From Fusarium oxysporum f. sp. lycopersici 4287 (Eukaryota > Ascomycota > Sordariomycetes > Hypocreales > Nectriaceae): a stretch of 64,000 nt of DNA. The notes under the pieces are model-generated. The model saw only the letters and a list, made by a program, of their open reading frames with translations, had not been told where the DNA came from and ran no database searches. Location of the stretch: positions 992,001 to 1,056,000 of the forward strand of contig NC_030990.1 in the NCBI RefSeq assembly GCF_000149955.1. The letters are read 5' to 3'. This document shows, piece after piece, positions 57,293 to 64,000 of this stretch (its first letter is position 1; the number at the start of each line of letters is the position of its first letter). Both the position numbers and the translations under genes were made by a program.

Positions 57293-60121
57293 TCACATAA
57301 GCACACACTCAAGCCCATACATTGCTCTCTCGACACTTTTTCTGACTTGATACCAGTCCGCCCTTCTCTGCGCATACTCGTAGACTTCTTCAGCACGGAA
57401 AATGCCGCCGAAACGATCGCCATCTGCGATGACTGTGGCCATCTCACGCGCATGTCGAGGGTCAATCAGGAAGATCTGGCTTAGTTCACGAAGAGCAGCA
57501 AAGTATGCGAGCAGATCAGGGTTGCGCAACGTCCGAATGTACTCATAATAGATGTTCATATCAGCAATGAGAGTAATCGCGCCCTCGGTACTGATACGTT
57601 GTCGCTTGAGGTGCTTGCAGATCGCTGTGAAAAGACGAAGACCAACCTCGCCGTTGAATACATCAAGCATCGACTTATCTGTTGTACCGACAAGCATTTT
57701 TGTGTGTGATGAGACGAGCTCTACAATACGCTTTGCTGTGGCAGTGGGGCCAATATCAGGCTCTGCAGCAGGCACTGCAGGCTTCTCGACGATGCTAGAG
57801 CTGCCGCCAAATCCAGAGCCAAAAGCAGAGGACGATGTAGCCGCCGAGGGATCAATTGGGTTGTAGTCTGTGGGTGGTTGAGTTGTGCCCTGAAGATACT
57901 CAACCTCGTCCATCAGGACGTCGATACCCTTGTTCAGGCCGGCCGCAACACTCTCGTCGAGCATTTGCTCAAACTTCTTCTTGGCCAGGCCTGCTGGGTC
58001 CCAAGAAATCGTTGCGGTCAGCAATTTTCGGGGTGGCAAGTTGCTGCTCATAGAAAACGTCATTCATCTTTGAGATAAGGTCACCGACGTTGCCAAGCTC
58101 GATAAAAGTGACAAGCGGTCCCAGACCCGCTTTGTTATGATCGTTAACCTCTCGCGGGTTATAGTGCGAAAGATGGTCGACAGCCATATCAAAGCCCGTC
58201 TTGACATGCTTCTGCCCCAAGATACGCAGCAACACCACGAATATGGTCGCACACTGCTCTCGAGCTTCTCCGCCAGCTTGTCCACCAAGACTAATGAAAA
58301 CTGAAGCACGTCCCAGGCTGGTTTTGGCAGCGTGCACCAGGTTAAGCGCCACCTCAATGCTGAAAAGCGACTTGATGCCTTCAAGCTTCGACGCCATGAT
58401 TGCAGCCTTGGCTGCCAGCTCATCCGTTGGTGCCTGGGCAGGTAATGGCGTCCTCTGGCCATCAAGTGCCAGACTGGGCGTCTCAGGTCGCGAGGGCTGA
58501 GGTGTCAGTGTCCCAGAGCCATTCAGCTCCTTTGGTACTGTTGATGTAGGCCTCGATGATGCGGGTTTGCTAGTTGCGAAAGGAGATCCCATCGGAAAGC
58601 TCGGTAGCACAGTAACAGGCATCATAACGACCTTCTTGAAAGAGCTCAAAAAGTCCTTCTTGTCGGCTGAGCGATTGATGTTTGACATATAGAACGACTC
58701 CAGGGACGAGTCTTGCTCAGAAAGCTTCTTCTCCCAGCTTGCCACTTCTGTGTCAGCATGATTTGTGAAGAAGTCTAGCTCAGCTTGGAGGTATAAGTCG
58801 AGATGCGGCTCGAAGACGCGCAGTGAAAGCTCCTTTGCCATCTCTTTAACATCTCGCTTAGACCCTTCAGGGGGTGTAAGAGACTGAAAGAAAAGCATCG
58901 TCTGCTCAAAAACGCCAGACACGGCTTTCAAATAAGCTTCCATACTACGTTCATGCGCCTCGTCGAACAGTGGTGTTGAATACTCCATGATAATATCCTC
59001 CCTGACCTTTTCCACAAATATCCAGAATACATGTTCAGGATTAGGGAAGATGCGTTGCATCACTGAGGCCTGCTCATTGACTTTGGTCAGCAGCTTTTCG
59101 AAGAACAGCCGTGAAGGTTCGAGTATGATGTTTTCGTCCTGTGTCGCTTGGTTGAGACAGTCCATCGCGTTCACCACCAATAACTCATCATCGTTGAATA
59201 TGGGGTGCTTATGCACAAATAGATCTATCCCTCCAGTGGCGCCATCAAGTGTGTGCAGGACATGTGCGTAGCGATGCATTCGTCCGTCAACATCCCAGAA
59301 TTCGTATCCTTGCTCAAACTCCCGTAGAACAGCACTCTCGAATAACCCCATCATTGATGAGAGCTTCTCCTCTCGCTCCTGGCATCCAGTTGACCAATCG
59401 CTATGGGCGAATCTCTTAAGGTTTGCGAGCATTTGCGCTTGTTTCTCCGGGTCGCGAAACGCTTGGAAGACGATAGGGTCCGCATGAGACCTTGCCTTCA
59501 CCAAATCAAAGTAGAATGGAGCCAAAGCGCCGTATATCTTTCCGTACTCGTGCCTCGCGCCACCCCGAATGCTCCGTGCGTTTTTGAAGACATCCAGATA
59601 TGCTGCCGGGTCTTCGGCGGGGTTTGTTGAAGCCCCCACCGCCATCGTCTCGAAACCATCCCGAATATCTGCAACGGCGCGATTCTTGGCCTCCTCTAAT
59701 GAGGCATCGAATAGTGTTGTTCCTGTAGATTGCGTGGGGCTTGCAAGCCCTTTGGCTTGTTTTGCAGCTGCATTTGCACTTTCTCGTCTTCGTCGCACTG
59801 CCTCCTCGAATCGACGACGAGCCTCGACTTCATCCCAACAATCCATGCTCTTTAATCTTGAGACCCATCTAGTGTCATCGTATACCATATCTCGCATGCG
59901 GTGTGATGCGCGGGCAAAGCGCAGTTGATCGGCGACTGGCAAATAATCGAGAATCGTCACCAGTATCTCTGAATGTCATGTTAGTCGCAGGCGCTCGGTA
60001 TTGCGAACATGGTATCTTGCATACCCGCTGGAAGACTGGCTTTCGTGTCGAGCATCTCGGTCGCCTTCAGGGTGCTAAGGATGCTGCCACGATTGGCAGC
60101 ACCCGTTTTGGACCTATACAT
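57293..60121 (-). CDS. rcy1: Recyclin-1 (F-box and Sec10-like trafficking protein); frame break at 57996-58002
   Basis: Exons are complement(57293-59968, 60025-60121). The first encodes MYRSKTGAANRGSILSTLKA and joins the F-box SLPAEILVTILDYLPVADQL. The rest is a Sec10/exocyst-like helical rod (YGKIYGALAPFYFDLVKARS, CLNQATQDENIILEPSRLFF). Rcy1 acts in recycling from endosomes to Golgi and plasma membrane. The frame reads intact to IADRNDFLG (about residue 688), then would stop after PSRPGQEEV. The next frame reads DPAGLAKKKFEQMLDES and stays open to 57293 with ~230 family-like residues. A single extra G or C in the GGGACCC run (57996-58002) explains this: total exon length is exactly one base over a multiple of three, and 923 aa would be the uninterrupted length. 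No intron fits. Confidence 0.87.
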
Positions 60122-60979
60122 GATTGGAGAGGTATATCTATCGCGATTTCGGTCGTTTCTGTATTATTTCGTGCTTGGAGATACCCTCCAGGTGGATTAT
60201 CTCCTCGTAGTCGCTGTTCAACGATTGTATCCTCTACGATGCCATGGGCCGTCTTTCAATCCGTTCATTTAGATGATCTGGTCTAGCATGTGGCAGCGGG
60301 ACTCTTCATATATAGCGACACCGGCATTGGAAGATTACTCGAGCTTCGGGGCTGCTAACTCGGTCGTATTTTTCGTTTCTCGATGATTTTCGTGATGTTT
60401 ATAGCTCACAATGAGTTGGTTGTAAGAAGAAGAAGAATTGTTGGGCTGGGTCATGTTACATCTTGAGAATGGAAGCTGCTGGTCGGACCGTGGTTAGCTC
60501 TGACAGGGGGGAAGTTGCAGTCCACTCACATGTGCCCCGCATCAGCGATGAAGTTGGAGGTGGGATCTGAGCTTACCCTGTACCTCCAGAGTTATGGACA
60601 TTTCTTAAAGTTATGGCTATTTCATGGGATGTCTTCAGCCCAAATGATTACTGCCAGTTTGTTCATACTGTGTACGTAAGCTTAGTGAAAGCCTCTTTTT
60701 AATTTCGCCCCTAACAGTCTATTCATGAGAGTTATCGTTGAAATTCCCTTCTGAAACAATAGTTGATATAAGTCTACCGCCCTTTCAATGCTATACATCC
60801 ATCATGCCAACTCTAACCCAATTTTTTTTTTACCAGCGAAACTCCAAAAACACCTTTGAACGACATAGTCAAACACATTGCAGAACGAATTGACTATACA
60901 AAAACTCAAGTCCGTAAGGATACCCCTACCAACTCCCATCGCATGCGAATGCCATCTATATTATGCTCCTATATGTCGT
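60122..60979. promoter_or_regulatory. Spacer between hom3 end and rcy1 start
   Basis: 858 bp holding the rcy1 promoter and leader and the hom3 3' flank. No gene is supported. Confidence 0.5.
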
Positions 60980-62644
60980 TCACTCAAGGAATGTGAAGAG
61001 ATGTGTGTGCAACACATTCATAGCCCGAGTAGCATCTCGTGCACTTATCACGCAAGAGATGTTGATCTCACTGGCACCTGTTCGACTTCGTTAGTAGACT
61101 CCTTATTCAAGATGAGGATCATACATACCTTGTGAGATCATCTCGAGGTTGACATTGTGTTCTCCCAGAGTAGAAAACATGCGACCTGCAATACCGACCA
61201 TGTTCTTCATCTCAGCACCAACCAAGCTCAGAATAGCCATGTCGTTGAGCACGCTCACATCACCACACTCAGCAAGCTCCTTGGTGGCTTTGCCAAAAGC
61301 CTCGACCTGCTGACTGCTCGAGTGAATAGCCATAGAGACGTGAACCTCAGAAGTAGAGATAAGATCGACTGAGATGGAGTAAGTGTCCAGGATAGAAAAG
61401 ACGCGAGCGAAGAACCCGTGCGAAATCGATCTTTTATTCGAATGCACATTGATAACGCTGATGTGGTCCTTGATGGTGACGGCTGTGGGTCGCTTCGGCT
61501 TCTTGTGTTCTGCCTGAGGCTTGGGAGAGTCCCGTGTAAGTTGATGGCTGGCCGAGAGGATGCGGTCTGGAACGACAATAGTGCCATTGCCGCGAGGGTT
61601 CTTAACATTCTTGATACGAATGGGGATAGGCGGTTCAGCACGGATGACCTGGTCCATAGTGAGGTGGTGGATAACCTCTGAGCCATAAAATGTCAACTCA
61701 GCTGCTTCGGAGGGCGTGATGGACGAGAGCAGGCGTGCGGTGGGCACCTTGGAGGGATCGGCTGAAAAGATACCATCAACCTCCTTCCAGACCTGAAGTT
61801 CCTCAGCCTTGACGCCCACGGCGCAGAGGGCTGCACAAAGATCAGTGTAGCCACGACCGATGTCACCGTCGATGAGACTGCCAGGAACGTTGCCAAAGAA
61901 ACCAGTAACGACAGGGACGCGGCTCTCACAGGCGGCGATCTTGCGGGTAAAAGCCTTTGAGGCAGTGCGGTAGAACTTGCCGTCGAGTCTCTCGTTAGCA
62001 TCATAGTGGAATGAATCGCAAAGATCGACATATTCAGACTCGACGCCCTGGTTAATGTTAGTGTGAAACTCATATATATAAGTAAACAGCGTGTTACTCA
62101 CCTTATCCTGCAAAAGAGCCGCCATAAAACGACAGCTCAGTTTCTCACCGAAGCTGATAACACGATCCTTTGCTCTTGAGTTGATCTCAAGGTTAAATCG
62201 CTTTGCAGCGACGATATACTCAACCAGCTCTTGACACTCATCCTTGATTGTCTGAATGAGTTTTCCACGTAGAGAAGGATCTTGGATGTAAGCCTCAGCA
62301 GCAAAGACGTGATCGTTGCAGATATCAAGCATCAATCCACGAGCTTGCTCAACCAGTTCATTCTGCTGCTCCTCATCGACGCACATGGCGGCGCCGACAC
62401 CTCTGAGCTTGCCATAGACGGCGAGTAGTCTATTGCGCCATTAGTACTCAGATCATGCCAATTGACGTTACAGAGAGTCTCTGTATATAAAAATACCAGA
62501 GCATAGACGTACCGACTGGTGGTTCCTTCAGCTTTCTTGCCCGTGCTTCTGGCAGAGCAAACGACGATGACTCTGTTTTGAGACAAGCTGGCTCTATTGG
62601 CGGGGTCAGTTACAGTCATACAAGACATTTTTAAGCCATTTCTC

Positions 62645-62680
<36 letters not shown>

Positions 62681-62900
62681 TTCCATATCCAAACTTTTCG
62701 GGGAAATATCATACCTGACAATATCTGTAGCAATCTGAACATTCTGGTTAGCAATGTGTATAAAAACCACAGAATAATGCCTCTCCGAAGCACAACGGGG
62801 AACAACAAACCTTGTCCGGAAACTTGCCAACGCTTGTGCCGCCGAATTTTTGAACGACCCAGCCGAGAGACGGCGAATTGCTATGCGAGAGACCTCCCAT
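60980..62900 (-). CDS. hom3: Aspartokinase (first step of Thr/Met/Ile synthesis)
   Basis: The model is complement(60980-61077, 61129-62047, 62102-62429, 62513-62593, 62715-62734, 62811-62900), 511 aa in six exons; one exon is only 20 nt (IATDIVR). The enzyme phosphorylates aspartate. Motifs are the N-terminal VVQKFGGTSVGKFPDK, RVIVVCSARSTGKKAEGTTSR, the catalytic region GFFGNVPGSLIDGDIGRGYTDL and ADPSKVPTARLL. Two C-terminal ACT domains (ISVINVHSNKRSISHGFFAR and LVGAEMKNMVGIAGRMFS) give threonine feedback. The last exon completes the second ACT domain (ASEINISCVISARDATRAMN). The intron between DK and GVESEY is 54 nt with no stop and would insert 18 residues if kept. Intron 2 holds a TTTC microsatellite. 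Confidence 0.94.
62645..62682 (+). repeat. Tetranucleotide microsatellite (TTTC)n inside a hom3 intron
   Basis: About nine tandem TTTC units, equal to GAAA on the coding strand, lie inside the 121-bp second intron of the aspartokinase gene (62594-62714) and make up roughly a third of it. The donor and acceptor lie outside the repeat. Confidence 0.9.
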
Positions 62901-64000
62901 GTTGCTTTTCTTCGATGTTCAAAATCAGATGTCAAAGATTCAAGTCTCCAAAACGTGGACCCCGGTTTTCTACTTTGTTCCCCAAGGTAAGGCTGGTTCA
63001 GAGAAAGTTAATGGTGGTGGAGTTCCTTTTTTTTCCGGCTGAGTAACAACGAGGGAAAAAAAAATTGAGCTCGATTGAGGCACTAATAAGGTACCGACCG
63101 ATCTTTTATTGAGGCACTGTACCCACGGACAAGCGCCGAGTCACCTCCGGAATTCCTGAAACAGTACTCTCAAGGTGAAGGGATACGAGAATCGTGGTAT
63201 AATATGATATGATTTGTAGAATGCGCTGGTGCAGTCGATAGATTGAATCGAATTGAAGTGTAAAGAGGCGCGAAGTGCAGATGGATGAGAGATCGACAGC
63301 GATTGTGTGCAATTGGCGTATTATCGAATACTGAAACCAGTACCAAATTGCAATCCCCTAAACAAAGATGAGAGTATATTTGGTGTTGATACAGTGACGG
63401 ACGGGTTGAGGCTCTGAATGCGAATATCCAATATTAAAGACTGGATATGAAATCAGTTGTCCGGGAACGGAGCTTGAGTTTCAAGATGATTAAGTGCGGC
63501 CAAGAACAACGCCTCCGTAGCAAACACTTCAGAAGAATGGTGATAGGTATGTATATATGAAGTTTCAAGAACCAAGAACTATAAATTAAGACGAGAAATA
63601 TTATTTATATATGGCTCATGCTGTAGCATCATACTATGGACTCTAGAGTCAGTGTTTGAGAACAAGACCGAAGTTGCCTCCGAAATAACAGCTCATACAA
63701 GGGTGCTCCCTCTATAACATTCGCTGTATGGTATGACTCGACCTTGCTACAGGTTCCGTCTTCGGCTTTGTCCTTCATTAGACACGTTTAGGTTAAGCTC
63801 ACTAAAGATTCATGACCCCCACTGCGCTAATGCTTAAGCTCCACTCAGGCTACCCCACCAGAGACGACTAACAACTCACTTACATGGTCATCAACAGTCA
63901 TTATACATAGAGCTCCGAGTGACTTGCCATTACAACAAAAGCACAATAGATTTTATCCAAGGGGTTGATCTATTCAATCTGACGAATGAAATCGAGAAAC
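62901..64000. promoter_or_regulatory. Upstream region of hom3
   Basis: 1.1 kb to the window edge with no supportable gene. I found no perfect CPC1/Gcn4 site (TGASTCA) near the start; the closest is CGAGTCAC at 63137-63144, one mismatch. The far end may belong to a gene outside the window. Confidence 0.4.

Overview
The window is eukaryotic nuclear DNA from a filamentous ascomycete, most likely Fusarium or a close hypocrealean relative. The genus is inferred from gene content and intron style, not from a search. Genes lie on both strands and are split by short introns of about 45-210 bp with GTRNGT donors, CTAAC-like branch points and YAG acceptors. Nearly all are single-copy housekeeping genes. 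I saw no transposon ORF, secondary-metabolite cluster, CRISPR array or prokaryotic feature. Spliced models were built by hand from both strands, and start/end values are genomic spans that include introns.

Left third (1-21 kb): an uncharacterised 208-aa protein (+), the H3K4 methyltransferase SET1 (-), a securin candidate (-), tropomyosin (+), rRNA-processing RRP17 (-), the cell-wall ER protein BIG1 (+), TRM112 (-), ER cyclophilin B (-), mitochondrial ribosomal protein uS13m (+), a membrane dipeptidase (-) and cytosolic tyrosyl-tRNA synthetase (+).

Middle (21-43 kb): a secreted Ser/Thr-rich protein with a Cys-rich PAN-like end (-), an F-box-like protein (+), an F-BAR/DEP/RhoGAP protein of the Rgd2 type (+), the AP-3 delta subunit (-), mitochondrial COQ10 (+) and a long coiled-coil protein with a C-terminal ubiquitin-like domain (-). 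A gene-poor stretch of about 4.6 kb follows.

Right third (42-64 kb): ER membrane complex subunit EMC2 (-), a Trm140-type tRNA m3C methyltransferase (+), a PtpB-like phosphatase (-), eisosome protein EIS1 (+), an Sfk1/Frag1/DRAM membrane protein (-), a secreted double-His-rich protein (-), the TFIIH kinase KIN28 (+), recyclin-1 (-) and aspartokinase (-).

The genes serve separate core functions: chromatin and transcription, tRNA and ribosome work, endosomal and Golgi traffic, ER folding, plasma-membrane organisation and cell wall, cell cycle, ubiquinone and amino-acid synthesis. The points most worth following are: cyclophilin B, where one optional intron appears to choose between a soluble HVEL-ending form and a membrane-tail form; a secreted protein with a Cys-containing core between two His-rich arms; a 29-residue tandem repeat in the coiled-coil/ubiquitin-like protein; reading-frame breaks in the AP-3 delta and recyclin genes that no canonical intron explains; start codons split or isolated by introns in three genes; and a convergent EIS1/SFK1 pair.
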